The notes: generated by a model from the sequence alone, not told the origin. 64,000 bases of DNA from Silicimonas sp. (GCA_022819605.1 JAJEGW010000061.1:1-64000); one strand, 5' to 3'; counted from the stretch's first letter, positions 36,610 to 45,882 are shown. Program-made: numbers and translations.

Positions 36610-37824
36610 GTGCCCGAGCAATCAAAAATCTCCCGACGCATGTCCCGAAGCGCGATTGTCCAAGCCATCGCAAGCTATGGCCCGGTGTCACGTGCCAGCG
36701 TTGCCAAGCTGACCGGACTCTCCAAACAGACCGTGTCGGAAATCGTGGGCAATCTTGAATCGGATGGCTGGGTCCGGACGGTCGGCGAAACGGAAGGTCA
36801 TGTCGGCCGCAGGGCAGTGATCTACGAGATTTCGCCGGGTGCCGCGACCGTAGCAAGCGTGGATCTGGGTGCCACGAAAGTCAGAGTTGCATTTTGCGAT
36901 CTCATGGGTCGCGTTCTGGCCGAGAGGGTCGAGCCCACCGAACGTTCCGGCGGGATGAACGTGATCGAGCAGGTCGGGCGCCTGGTCCAGGCAACCGAGC
37001 GCGACGCAAAAGAACCATGCGGCGACCTGAAGATTGCCGTCGTCGGCGTGCCCGGCGTGTATGACCCCAAGACGGGTGCGGTCCTGATGGCACCGAACAT
37101 CGTCGGAATTGACCAGTTCGACCTGGCCGCCGCGGTGCACAAGCGGCTTGGCATTGAAATTTTCGTCGAAAACGACGTGAACCTCGCAGCATTGGGCGAA
37201 CACTGGCTGGGAAACCGTCGCGAGCACGACAATTTTGTCTATATTTCCGTCGGCACCGGAATCGGTGCCGGAGTGGTCGTGGGAGGCAAGCTGCTTCGCG
37301 GCACCACCGGCGCGGCAGGCGAAATCGGCTTCCTGCCGTTCGGCGCCGATCCGTTTGAAGCCGAAAGTCACAAGTTTGGCGCGCTTGAACGCGTGACAGC
37401 AACGAGCGCGATCGTTGGCAGCTACCTGGAACTGTCCGGTCGAAAGTCGGATGTTCCGGGCGTATTCGATGCCGCAGGCGCGGGCGACGCCGCCGCGCAG
37501 GAAACGCTGGATCGCGTGGCAAGGCAGATCGCCAGGGCGGCCGCTGCTATTGCCGCCGTTGTCGATCCTTCGCTGATCGTTGTCGGAGGTTCCATCGGCG
37601 CGCGAACCGAGTTGCTGGAGCGGATCGTCCGGTTTGCCTCCCAGTGCTATCCGGGCAAGATCACCATAGAAAGATCGAAACTGGGCGCTCACGCCGCGCT
37701 TGCAGGCGGGGTGTCGATTGCCCTGTCACATCTGCACGTCTCCATTTTCGCAGAGGGGCAAAAGGGCGCGGAAATCCTGATCCCGCCGCCCGCGATTGAA
37801 GACTTCAAAGCAGGTGCGTCATGA
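36610..37824 (+). CDS. ROK-family transcriptional regulator
   Basis: A 404-residue NagC/XylR-type protein. The N-terminal winged helix (YGPVSRASVAKLTGLSKQTVSEIVGNLESDGW) is followed by a ROK sugar-kinase-like domain with DLGATKVRVA, VENDVNLAALGEHW and VSVGTGIGAG. The usual zinc Cys cluster after GEIG is absent (GEIGFLPFGADPFEAES). Start uncertain: GTG 36610 or ATG 36640, since upstream codons lack homology. It opens the operon and overlaps the M20 gene by four bases, so it probably controls it in response to a sugar. Confidence 0.88.
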   Translation: MPEQSKISRRMSRSAIVQAIASYGPVSRASVAKLTGLSKQTVSEIVGNLESDGWVRTVGETEGHVGRRAVIYEISPGAATVASVDLGATKVRVAFCDLMGRVLAERVEPTERSGGMNVIEQVGRLVQATERDAKEPCGDLKIAVVGVPGVYDPKTGAVLMAPNIVGIDQFDLAAAVHKRLGIEIFVENDVNLAALGEHWLGNRREHDNFVYISVGTGIGAGVVVGGKLLRGTTGAAGEIGFLPFGADPFEAESHKFGALERVTATSAIVGSYLELSGRKSDVPGVFDAAGAGDAAAQETLDRVARQIARAAAAIAAVVDPSLIVVGGSIGARTELLERIVRFASQCYPGKITIERSKLGAHAALAGGVSIALSHLHVSIFAEGQKGAEILIPPPAIEDFKAGAS

Positions 37825-39089
37825 ATCTCCGCGACGATTTGCCTGGACGCCTGGAACTGGCACAGAACGCCGTCGCCGATCTGGCATTGCTGAAAGAGGC
37901 CCTGGCCATCGAGAGCGTGACCGGCAATGAAACTCCCTTTGCACGGCACCTGGAAACGCAATTGTCCGGGCTGGGTCTTGATACGGGCCGAGGCGAATTC
38001 CTGGACGGCCGCGAAAGCGTCTGGGGCACCCGTCATGGCGACGGACCGAACCTCATGATTCTCGGCCATACCGACACGGTTCACGTGCGCGGATGGGAAG
38101 ATCACTGGCAGGACGATCCGCGCCGCGACCCCTTCGGCGGCATAGAGCGCGACGGGCATGTCTGGGGACGTGGCTCGAGCGACCTGAAGGGCGGGATCTG
38201 CGCCGCGATTGCCGGCATGCGCCTGTTGCAGCGCGCGGGGATCACGCCCGCCGGCGGTCTCACCCTTGCCTTCATCGGCGACGAGGAAAGCGGCGAACCG
38301 GGAAGCGGTGTCAGTGCGGGAGCCAGGGACCTGGTGCGCCGGGTTGCGGCGGGAGAGATCGCAAGGCCTGACTTTGCGCTCTATGTCGAGCCAACGAACC
38401 TTGACGTCTACACGGCCCAGATAGGCTTCTTCATCGCCGACATCACGGTCACGGGGAAAACGGCCTATTTCGGAACGCCGGAACTGGGAGCGGATGCCCT
38501 CAAGGCCGCGCATGCGCTGCTGTCACGCATCTGGAAGCATGAGGCCGAACTGGATGCGGGACCCCGCCACGAACTTGTGGGCGCATCCTCGATACTTGCG
38601 ACGACGATTGAAAGCGGCAGCTTCATTGCTGTGCCCGGCGAATGCAGGCTTTCCCTCATTCGCAAGCTGCGACCGGGCGAAGACCTGGACGTGGCGGTTG
38701 CGGCGTTCGAGGCCGCCCTTGACGCCTCGAACATGCCCGATGGCATAAGCGCTGCTGTCGAGTACCCTGCAGGACGCGACCACGCAAAGGGTGGCTCGCC
38801 GGTCGAGACCACGCCGGACATCGCGCCGATACGGCTGCTGCAGGACTGCGTTCAGATTGCCCGTCCCGGTGCCGGGCGGATCGGCGGCGCGCCCTATTGG
38901 TCCGAAATGCCGTTTCTGACCGACGGGATCGGCTGCCCGGCGGTCTATTGCGCCCCCGGAGATATAGCCGTCGCTCACACCTATGAAGAGCGGATCGAGA
39001 CAGAAGAGTACCTCGCCGCCGTCAGGGCCTTTGCACTCTTCATCGCGCGATACTGCGGAATTGAACCAACCAGCTCAAACTCAACCTGA
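37821..39089 (+). CDS. M20-family metallo-amidohydrolase (ArgE/DapE type)
   Basis: A cytoplasmic dizinc hydrolase of 422 residues without signal peptide. Metal and catalytic motifs in order: LGHTDTVHV, GRGSSDLKGG, GDEESGEPGSG and a late His in AHTYEERIETEEY. Such enzymes remove acyl or aminoacyl groups from amines. It sits between a sugar-type regulator and a sugar ABC importer, so it may cleave an amide bond in the imported compound. Exact substrate unknown. Confidence 0.88.
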   Translation: MNLRDDLPGRLELAQNAVADLALLKEALAIESVTGNETPFARHLETQLSGLGLDTGRGEFLDGRESVWGTRHGDGPNLMILGHTDTVHVRGWEDHWQDDPRRDPFGGIERDGHVWGRGSSDLKGGICAAIAGMRLLQRAGITPAGGLTLAFIGDEESGEPGSGVSAGARDLVRRVAAGEIARPDFALYVEPTNLDVYTAQIGFFIADITVTGKTAYFGTPELGADALKAAHALLSRIWKHEAELDAGPRHELVGASSILATTIESGSFIAVPGECRLSLIRKLRPGEDLDVAVAAFEAALDASNMPDGISAAVEYPAGRDHAKGGSPVETTPDIAPIRLLQDCVQIARPGAGRIGGAPYWSEMPFLTDGIGCPAVYCAPGDIAVAHTYEERIETEEYLAAVRAFALFIARYCGIEPTSSNST

Positions 39090-39099
39090 GGAGGAAAAA

Positions 39100-40149
39100 A
39101 TGTCCCTAGTGAAACACACGCTTGCCATCCTGGCGCTGCTTGGACTCGTCGCCTCTGCCAGTGCCGAAACCATCGGCCCCGGCGGCGAAGAAGCCACGCC
39201 GTCATCTTCCGTTGTCGTCGGCGACGAAAAGGTCGCCATGGTCCAGGCGAAAGGGTACTCGGCCGCGCTCCTGTGGCACGACCAGTCGGACTTCGTGAAC
39301 GCGGTCACGGCAGGCGCCAGCGACGAGTTCGAACGGCTCGGCATCGAGGTTGTCGCGGTCACCAGTGCCGGATTTGACGCTGCCAAGCAGCGCAGCGACA
39401 TTGAAACGGCACTGGCCAAGAGCCCGGACATCATCCTGTCGCTGCCGCTCGATCCCGTGACTTCCGCTGCCGCCTTCGAGGAGGCGAAGGAGGCCGGGGT
39501 CGCGCTCACGTTCCTTTCCAACCTGCCTGCGGGATACGAACATCCCAAGGACTACGCGGCCATCGTCACTGACGACCTGTTCCAGATGGGCAAGCAGGCA
39601 GCCGATGCCCTGGCCGGGGCCATGGGCGGCGAGGGCACGGTCGGGTGGATCTTTCACGACGCGGCCTACTACGTGACCAACCAGCGCGACAATGCCTTCA
39701 AGACCACGATCGAGAACGATCATCCGAACATCTCGATCGTCGCCGAACAGGGCATTGCCGATCCGGCGCGCGCCGAGGAGATCGCCAACGCGATGCTGCT
39801 GAAACACCCCGATCTCGGGGGGATTTACGTAACCTGGGCCGGCCCGGCCGAGGGCGTCCTTGCCGCGCTCCGCGCCAACGGGAATGACAGCACCAAGATC
39901 GTCACGCTTGATCTTTCCGAGCCGATTGCGCTTGATATGGTGCGAGGCGGCAACGTGGCGGCGATCGTCGCGGACGAAGCATACGAACTGGGTCGCGCAA
40001 TGGCCGCCAGCGCAGTGCTCGATCTTGTCGGTGAGGAGGTTCCGCCCTTTGTCGTTGCCCCGGCCATCACGGTCAAGGCGGACAATGTCGTCGAAGGGTG
40101 GAAAAGGTCCCTCAACATTGATCCGCCAGCGAGCCTGACATCGAACTGA
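39100..40149 (+). CDS. Sugar ABC transporter substrate-binding protein
   Basis: Periplasmic receptor (peripla_BP_4, RbsB/FrcB group), 349 residues. Sec signal (HTLAILALLGLVASASA) and mature domain with repeated Rossmann-like halves (DEFERLGIEVVAVTSAGFDAAKQ; SDIETALAKSPDIILSLPLDP). ATG 39100 has a strong GAGGAG site seven bases upstream. Followed by a perfect stem-loop before the permease gene. Ligand not predictable; sugar-like by family. Confidence 0.9.
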   Translation: MSLVKHTLAILALLGLVASASAETIGPGGEEATPSSSVVVGDEKVAMVQAKGYSAALLWHDQSDFVNAVTAGASDEFERLGIEVVAVTSAGFDAAKQRSDIETALAKSPDIILSLPLDPVTSAAAFEEAKEAGVALTFLSNLPAGYEHPKDYAAIVTDDLFQMGKQAADALAGAMGGEGTVGWIFHDAAYYVTNQRDNAFKTTIENDHPNISIVAEQGIADPARAEEIANAMLLKHPDLGGIYVTWAGPAEGVLAALRANGNDSTKIVTLDLSEPIALDMVRGGNVAAIVADEAYELGRAMAASAVLDLVGEEVPPFVVAPAITVKADNVVEGWKRSLNIDPPASLTSN

Positions 40150-40160
40150 GGCTCCTCCCT

Positions 40161-40185
40161 GGCGGGCCGTTTCCTGCGGCCCGCC
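40161..40185 (+). promoter_or_regulatory. Intercistronic stem-loop between SBP and permease genes
   Basis: GGCGGGCCG (40161-40169) pairs perfectly with CGGCCCGCC (40177-40185) around a 7-base loop. It lies 12 bases after the SBP stop and 20 bases before the permease start, with no T-run. It probably stabilises the SBP mRNA or attenuates the downstream part, as proposed for the 3465-3494 hairpin. Confidence 0.6.
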
Positions 40186-40204
40186 GAACCAAGAGGCAAC
40201 GATT

Positions 40205-41155
40205 GTGGCGGCGCTGTCCTGGATCAAACGGCTGGATCTGCAACGAAGCGTGATCTATTTCGGCTTCCTGGCCATCTTCCTGTTCTTTGCCGCCACGCTC
40301 CATGACGACGGGTTTCTCACGACGCGGAACCTGACCAACATCGTGCTGCAGACAGCACCGGCGACAATCATGGCCATAGGACTGGTCTTTGCGCTCTCGG
40401 CGGGCGAGATCGACCTGAGCTTCGGCTCCATCGTGGCGGTTTCGGCCCTTGCAGCCGCCGTCGCGATGCAGAACGGCCCGATGGTCTTCGGCGTGGTCGC
40501 AGGTCTCGGCGCAGGTGTATTGATCGGCGCCTTCAACGGCGTTCTAGTTGCCTATCTGCGGCTGCCCTCGTTTCTCGTGACGCTCGCGACCCTGGGCCTG
40601 TTCGCCGGAATTGCTCGCTCAATGACCGACCTGCGATCCATTCCCGTGATCAACGACACGTTCACGGGCTTCTTCGGTTCCGGCAAGCTGCTCGGCGTTC
40701 CCTCGCTGGTGATCTGGACAGTGGTCGCGGTGGCCGCAGGTCATGTGCTCTATCGACATTCCCGCTTTGGCGCTCACGTGCTGGCGGTCGGCGACAACGC
40801 CCGCGCGGCGCAGGTCTCAGGCATAAAGGTGCCCCGGATTCGCCTGATGGTGCTGACATTGTGCGGTGCGACTGCCGGTCTTGCCGGGCTTCTCTACGCC
40901 GGACGCTTGCAGGCGGCAAAATACACGCTCGGCGAGAGCGACCTGATGACGGTGATTGCCGCCGTCATTGTAGGCGGCACCGCATTGAACGGCGGCAAGG
41001 GCTCGATCATCGGTGCGCTCCTTGGCTCGCTGATGATGGGGATGCTGAACAACGGGCTCATTCTCATGGGTCTCAAGGTTTCCGACCAGATGATCGTGCG
41101 CGGGGTGATCATCCTTGTCGCAGTCGCCGTGTCCTTGCGTGACACACGCCGTTAG
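40205..41155 (+). CDS. Sugar ABC transporter permease (RbsC/FrcC type)
   Basis: Inner-membrane permease of 316 residues starting with GTG. BPD_transp_2 features: LTNIVLQTAPATIMAIGLVFAL, AGEIDLSFGSIVAVSAL and the late LNGGKGSIIGALLGSLMMG. About ten hydrophobic spans. Works with the SBP upstream and the single-domain ATPase at 42366, an arrangement like fructose FrcBCA. Confidence 0.92.
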   Translation: MAALSWIKRLDLQRSVIYFGFLAIFLFFAATLHDDGFLTTRNLTNIVLQTAPATIMAIGLVFALSAGEIDLSFGSIVAVSALAAAVAMQNGPMVFGVVAGLGAGVLIGAFNGVLVAYLRLPSFLVTLATLGLFAGIARSMTDLRSIPVINDTFTGFFGSGKLLGVPSLVIWTVVAVAAGHVLYRHSRFGAHVLAVGDNARAAQVSGIKVPRIRLMVLTLCGATAGLAGLLYAGRLQAAKYTLGESDLMTVIAAVIVGGTALNGGKGSIIGALLGSLMMGMLNNGLILMGLKVSDQMIVRGVIILVAVAVSLRDTRR

Positions 41156-41169
41156 ACCGGGAGGAAAAC

Positions 41170-42369
41170 ATGTTCCTGGACCTTCTCATCCGCCGCAACC
41201 CGCGTTTCGTGGAAGCCGCAATGGCGCTGCATCAGCAGGGCAGGATTCCTGCCAACGCCTACGTGCTCGACCTGGATGCGGTCGAACGCAACGCCCGCAC
41301 TTTCAGGGCGGAGGCGGACAGGCACGGTTTGACCACGTTTGCCATGACGAAGCAGGTGGGGCGTCACTCGGGGTTCTGCCAGGCGGTGATGCGCGGCGGG
41401 ATCAGCCGCGCGGTGGCGGTTGACATGCCCTGCGCCGTGGCCTGCCGCAGGGCCGGACTGAAGGTCGGGCATCTGGGCCATCTGGTGCAGGTGCCGCGAC
41501 ACGAGGCCGATTTCGCGGCGACGAAACTGGCGCCGGACTACTGGACGGTGTTCTCGGACACCAAGGCGCGAGAGGCGGCCGATGCAGCCGCGAAGGCGGG
41601 GCGCGAGCAGGCGCTGATGGCGCGCATCCAGACACCGGGCGACACGTTCTATCGCGGCCATGAAGGCGGCTTCGACGCGGAAGACATCGTGGCCGTCGCG
41701 GATCGCCTGGATGCGCTTGCGGCCGGACGCTTCGCAGGGATCACCACCTTCCCCGCGCTTCTCTTCGACCAGGAGACACGCAAGGTGCTGCCCACGCCGA
41801 ACCTGGCCACCTTGAACCGGGCGGCCGAGGCGCTTGCCGCCGCCGGACGCCCCGGCATTGAGATCAACGCACCCGGCACGACGTCTTCAGCTGTGCTGTC
41901 GGCCTTGGCAGAGGCTGGCGCCACGCAAGTCGAACCCGGGAACGGGCTTCACGGCACCACGCCGCTCCACGCTGTCGAAGATCTGCCCGAAGACCCCGCG
42001 ATCCTCTACCTGACTGAGGTTTCGCACAATCACGGCGGCAAGGCCTATTGCTTCGGAGGCGGGCTCTACATCGACCCGGTGTTTCCCGAATACCAGGTCC
42101 GCGCACTGGTCGGCGGAACCGCGACCACCGACCGCGACGCCCTGTGCGACGTGGAGATTCCCGACTACTCGGCAATCGACTACTACGCCATGATCGATGC
42201 TGATTCCCGGCCCGGCGACACGGTTGTCTTCGGATTCCGGGGCCAGGCATTCGTGACACGCGCACTGGTGGCTGGCATTAAGGGCGTGGCGGACGGCAGC
42301 CCGGAAGTCACCAGCATCGAAAACGGCTTCGGCGACACGGTGGCCTGGCCAGGGACATACTCGCCATGA
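41170..42369 (+). CDS. YhfX-like PLP-dependent enzyme (alanine racemase-like fold)
   Basis: A 399-residue protein with an alanine racemase type TIM barrel at the N-terminus. NAYVLDLDAVERNARTF precedes FAMTKQVGR, whose Lys is the likely PLP-binding residue. The whole length matches YhfX of the E. coli yhf cluster, a family with no firmly established reaction (racemase or D-amino acid lyase type). It lies inside an ABC operon and overlaps the ATPase gene by four bases, so its substrate is probably the amine-containing part of what is imported. Confidence 0.8.
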   Translation: MFLDLLIRRNPRFVEAAMALHQQGRIPANAYVLDLDAVERNARTFRAEADRHGLTTFAMTKQVGRHSGFCQAVMRGGISRAVAVDMPCAVACRRAGLKVGHLGHLVQVPRHEADFAATKLAPDYWTVFSDTKAREAADAAAKAGREQALMARIQTPGDTFYRGHEGGFDAEDIVAVADRLDALAAGRFAGITTFPALLFDQETRKVLPTPNLATLNRAAEALAAAGRPGIEINAPGTTSSAVLSALAEAGATQVEPGNGLHGTTPLHAVEDLPEDPAILYLTEVSHNHGGKAYCFGGGLYIDPVFPEYQVRALVGGTATTDRDALCDVEIPDYSAIDYYAMIDADSRPGDTVVFGFRGQAFVTRALVAGIKGVADGSPEVTSIENGFGDTVAWPGTYSP

Positions 42370-43106
42370 CCTCAACGCCCGTCCTGTCACTGAACAACAT
42401 TCACAAGGCCTTCGGCGGTGTCGTTGCGATCAAGGACTTTTCGCTGGAGCTCTTCCCCGGCGAGATCGTCGCCTTGGTCGGTGACAACGGCGCGGGCAAG
42501 TCAACGCTGATCGCGATCGTCTCGGGCCTGCACCGTCCGAACTCGGGCGAGATCCTGCTTGACGGCGAGACGGTGAGTCTCTCCGACGCCAGTTCGGCGC
42601 GCTCGCGCGGGATCGAGGTCGTCTACCAGGATCTTGCACTTGCCGACGAACAGCCCGTCTTCATGAACATGTTTCTAGGTCGAGAACTGACCCGCAAACC
42701 CCTGGGCCTTCTGGACAAGTCGCGAATGCGCCGCGAAACCCAGACGATGCTGGATCAGCTCGACGTGCACATCCCGTCGGCCGGTTCGAAAATCCGCGAC
42801 CTCAGCGGTGGCCAGCGTCAAGGCGTCGCCATCGCGCGCGCCACCCACTGGGCCAGCAAGTTGATTCTCCTGGACGAACCGACCGCGGCACTCGGCGTGG
42901 CGGAAACCGCCAAGGTGGAGGAAATCGTCGCCGCGCTCAAGGAGCGCAACCTTGCGATCCTGATCGTCAGCCACAGCCTGGACCAGGTCTTTCGCCTGTC
43001 TGACCGCATTTGCGTCTTGCGGCGCGGCGTGCAGATCGGTGTCCGCCGCACCCCGGAGACCGACAAGAACGAGATCGTGTCAATGATCACCGGGGTTCAC
43101 GCCTGA
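42366..43106 (+). CDS. Sugar ABC transporter ATP-binding protein, single domain
   Basis: An ATPase of 246 residues, one nucleotide-binding domain instead of the tandem two of RbsA, as in FrcA. Walker A GDNGAGKSTLI near residue 41, signature LSGGQRQGVAIARA, Walker B LILLDEPTAALG, switch His in IVSHSLDQVF. Its stop overlaps the SIS gene start (TGATG). Confidence 0.93.
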   Translation: MTSTPVLSLNNIHKAFGGVVAIKDFSLELFPGEIVALVGDNGAGKSTLIAIVSGLHRPNSGEILLDGETVSLSDASSARSRGIEVVYQDLALADEQPVFMNMFLGRELTRKPLGLLDKSRMRRETQTMLDQLDVHIPSAGSKIRDLSGGQRQGVAIARATHWASKLILLDEPTAALGVAETAKVEEIVAALKERNLAILIVSHSLDQVFRLSDRICVLRRGVQIGVRRTPETDKNEIVSMITGVHA

Positions 43107-44128
43107 TGTCTCGGACCACCCTCATGGCCGCCGAAATTGCCGAAATACCTGCAGTCATCGCTCGGCAGCTTGATGCCCTGGACACATACCTCGATGCAGG
43201 CCGTCGCTTGCGCCAAGATGGTACGCGCGGTTTGGTCACCTGCGGTCGCGGAACATCCGACCACGCGGCGACCTTCTTCAAATACCTCATGGAAACGAAG
43301 GCCGGCCTGCCCGTTGCTTCCATCGGACCTTCGGTTGCCACCGTCTATGGTGCCAAGCTGCAGCTTGACGGGTTTGCCTGTCTGACCTTCTCGCAATCCG
43401 GCGGAAGCCCTGATCTTGCCGCCTTGCAGCAAGCGGCAAAGGACGGTGGTGCGCAAACGACAGCTGTCCTCAACGTCCTGGACAGTCCTGTCGGCGACGG
43501 TGCCGATCTTGTCCTTCCCGTGCTTGCCGGGCCCGAACGCGCGGTCGCCGCTACCAAGTCATTCGTCGGCATGATGGTCGCATCGCTGGCCATCGTCGCA
43601 GGTTACCTGAACGACGGCGAATTGATCGTCGCCTTGAAGACACTGCCCGACCTTGCGCGGGACGCGCTGGGTCGGGACTGGTCACATGCCGGCCCAGCCT
43701 TGGCGCGCGCGAATTCCCTTTATTGTGTCGGTCGGGGCCTGAACATGGCAGTCGCGGCGGAAGCGGCACTCAAGCTGAAGGAAACCTGTCACCTCCACGC
43801 GGAAGCATGTTCCGCGGCCGAGCTGTTTCACGGGCCGGTGGCGATCGCGGATGGATCATTCGGAGCGTTGGTCTTCGGTGCCCGCGGCGGGCCCCAAAAA
43901 TCAATAGATGCATCCGTTGCCCGGCTTAGGGAGCTTGGGGTCCGTGTCTGCAAGGTTGAGTCAGGCTCGGGCAATGGCGCGCTAAGCACGCCGGCGACGA
44001 AACACGAGACGCTCGATCCGGTGCTTCAGGCGATTGCGTTTTACAAGTTTGCGGAGGGTCTGGCTGTCAATCTCGGGGAAGACCCCGACGCGCCGCCGGG
44101 CTTGAAGAAAGTGACGGAAACGGTCTGA
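43106..44128 (+). CDS. SIS-domain protein, GlmS isomerase/deaminase-like
   Basis: Cytoplasmic protein of 340 residues with two SIS domains and no glutaminase domain. First SIS: TCGRGTSDHAATFFKYLME, SQSGGSPD and AATKSFVGMM; second: CVGRGLNMAVAAEAALKLKETC and AAELFHGPVAI. This is the AgaS/NagB-II/FrlB group: aldose-ketose isomerases, deaminases or deglycases on amino-sugar or fructosamine phosphates. No sugar kinase is in the operon. Last gene of the operon; its 3' end is duplicated at 47306. Confidence 0.88.
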   Translation: MSRTTLMAAEIAEIPAVIARQLDALDTYLDAGRRLRQDGTRGLVTCGRGTSDHAATFFKYLMETKAGLPVASIGPSVATVYGAKLQLDGFACLTFSQSGGSPDLAALQQAAKDGGAQTTAVLNVLDSPVGDGADLVLPVLAGPERAVAATKSFVGMMVASLAIVAGYLNDGELIVALKTLPDLARDALGRDWSHAGPALARANSLYCVGRGLNMAVAAEAALKLKETCHLHAEACSAAELFHGPVAIADGSFGALVFGARGGPQKSIDASVARLRELGVRVCKVESGSGNGALSTPATKHETLDPVLQAIAFYKFAEGLAVNLGEDPDAPPGLKKVTETV

Positions 44129-44263
44129 AGCTCCCCGCTTTGGACGTCGATTCTGGCACGGTTCGGATCGGTCACCGTTGCGCCTGCCGCAAACGGAGTT
44201 CCGTCGCGTTCCGGCAGTTCTCACGCATCGGTGTCGAGCCAGATCGTGACTTGCCCGTCATTC
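44098..44263. repeat. Copy 1 of the SIS-gene/dtd 3' junction
   Basis: The last codons of the SIS gene followed by a remnant of a second dtd end: the minus strand 44221-44262 reads NDGQVTIWLDTDA-stop, against [13 protein letters not shown] in the intact dtd. The segment aligns, with indels and many substitutions, to 47306-47448, which carries the same junction in the same order. The two copies flank the toxin and IS hotspot. Confidence 0.7.
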
Positions 44264-44305
44264 CCGCGTCCGCATCGCTGTTCTCGGACCTGTTTGGGGT
44301 CCACC

Positions 44306-44806
44306 TCATGTTCTGTTGCCGCTGAGCATGGCAAGAACGCGCTGGACGTCCGCATTTGGCAGGCGACATCTCGGATGCGCTTGAATGGCGGTCAGCGCTG
44401 CGTGAAGGGTCCTGGCATCGGTCACGCCGACCCGGTTGAGTTCAGCAATGACCCATAGCACGCCGTGCATTTCGACGCCTTGCTCGACACAAAGATCACG
44501 AAGAGCGCGGTCCCCGGTCAGCAAAGTCCAGCGCCGCACTTGCGCGAGTGCGAATGCAAATGTGTCGGGTGTCGAAAGCACCTTGGTCTGACGACGCAGG
44601 GTTGTCGCTCTCGACAGTTCTTCTGGAGTCAGTTCGACAACGTTGAGACCTGACTCCTGAAGTCGATCCCCAAGTTTGCCTGCGAGTTCTTTCTTCTACA
44701 GCAGGTCAGGAACGCAAAACGCGTAAGGCATGTCGAACAAATGGCCGAGAAGGTCGCCCCGATCGAGGTCGATGATCACCGACGTATCCGAAACGAGGAC
44801 TTGCAC
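44306..44806 (-). pseudogene. PIN-domain toxin gene broken by an in-frame TAG
   Basis: Starting at GTG 44806, three bases past the XRE-ImmA stop, the frame reads VQVLVSDTSVIIDLDRGD, then meets TAG at 44696-44698 (codon 37) and continues without further stops to 44306. The continuation has TPDTFAFALAQ and LLTGDRALRDLC, the acidic PIN (DUF3368-like) motifs, and ends QRVLAMLSGNRT. All catalytic acids survive, so a single amber codon separates it from an intact RNase toxin. The part after the stop could start at GTG 44581 but would lack the first Asp. Confidence 0.75.
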
Positions 44807-44808
44807 CG

Positions 44809-45882
44809 CTACTGAACAGCGCTATCCAGCCTGGCACCAAGTTCCCGCACCGAGATCCCCAACAGTTCGGCGGCTCTCGGCTCCCCGATCAAGTTCTCTG
44901 CAAGGGCCCTGTAGCACAGGCGCTCAAATCGTTTCGGCTCCTCCGTTTTCGGCGGAATGGCCGCGGGCTCAGCATAAGGCGGCTTGCGCCAGCCGCGCTG
45001 GTTGAAGAGCCTGAAGAGACGTTCGAATGCGGTCTGATTCAGAATGCCCAGATCCTTGCAACGATAGACGATCGCCTGGATCGAGACACCAAACCGCTCC
45101 TTCAGCCCGACAAGCTCGCCGATTGAAACCGATGATCGACTGGACCCCATTTCCGCGCGCAGGGTGTCGGCCGGAATCAGGAACGCGCCTGCAAATCTGT
45201 GCGCTGCCCTTTCGATTTCGCCGTCACCCATCCCGACAACCGGATCGATCACCATGTGTCCAAGTTCATGCGCGAGCGTAAACCGCTTGCGCTCTGACCA
45301 CGCGTCGCGCTTCACAACGACAACTTTGGCGGCCATGTGGCCCTTGCGCCGCACTTTCGCCGTCAGGCCGTCGATGTTCTGAAGAGCCAGGGAGAGCACC
45401 TTGATTCCGCGTTCCTCGAGCAGCTCTGCGAGCTGCGGAATCGGATCGTTGCCCAAACCCCAATCCTCGCGCACCGATCTCGCGGCGTCTTCCGCATCGC
45501 GAATGTCGCTTACGGGGTACGGTGCGCTTCGCGGCTTCTCCCAATCGACACTCTTGAGATGAAGCAAGTCCTCTACAGCGAGATAGCGTTCCAGAAGATG
45601 GATGGAGCTTGCCTCGATCGCGGCCTCCTCGCGCGCCGTAGTCTTCGGCTTTTTCCGGAACTCGACACCCTCCAGGACCAGTTCGACATCGCTGAGCAAG
45701 TATTCCTCCGTGACGTTCAATGCGTCCGCCAGAGCGAGCAGCACACCTGAACTGGGCATGTCTTCATCGCGTTCGTACTTACCAATCGCTTGAGCCGTGA
45801 CCAATCCGTCGATCTGCGCCGACAGATCGCGCAGTGAGAGACTTGCAGCGGCACGAGCGATCCGTAGCCTGTGACCAATCAT
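44809..45882 (-). CDS. XRE-family regulator fused to ImmA/IrrE metallopeptidase
   Basis: A 357-residue protein. Residues 1-65 are an XRE helix-turn-helix (LRIARAAASLSLRDLSAQI; QAIGKYERDEDMPS) and residues 140-230 an ImmA/IrrE zinc peptidase domain with HELGH at 205-209. A third C-terminal region (RALAENLIGEPRAAELLGIS) resembles another helix-turn-helix. Directly upstream of the PIN gene, so it is the likely antitoxin/regulator of that pair. An inverted repeat at 45904-45938 may be its operator. Confidence 0.88.
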   Translation of the reverse strand: MIGHRLRIARAAASLSLRDLSAQIDGLVTAQAIGKYERDEDMPSSGVLLALADALNVTEEYLLSDVELVLEGVEFRKKPKTTAREEAAIEASSIHLLERYLAVEDLLHLKSVDWEKPRSAPYPVSDIRDAEDAARSVREDWGLGNDPIPQLAELLEERGIKVLSLALQNIDGLTAKVRRKGHMAAKVVVVKRDAWSERKRFTLAHELGHMVIDPVVGMGDGEIERAAHRFAGAFLIPADTLRAEMGSSRSSVSIGELVGLKERFGVSIQAIVYRCKDLGILNQTAFERLFRLFNQRGWRKPPYAEPAAIPPKTEEPKRFERLCYRALAENLIGEPRAAELLGISVRELGARLDSAVQ

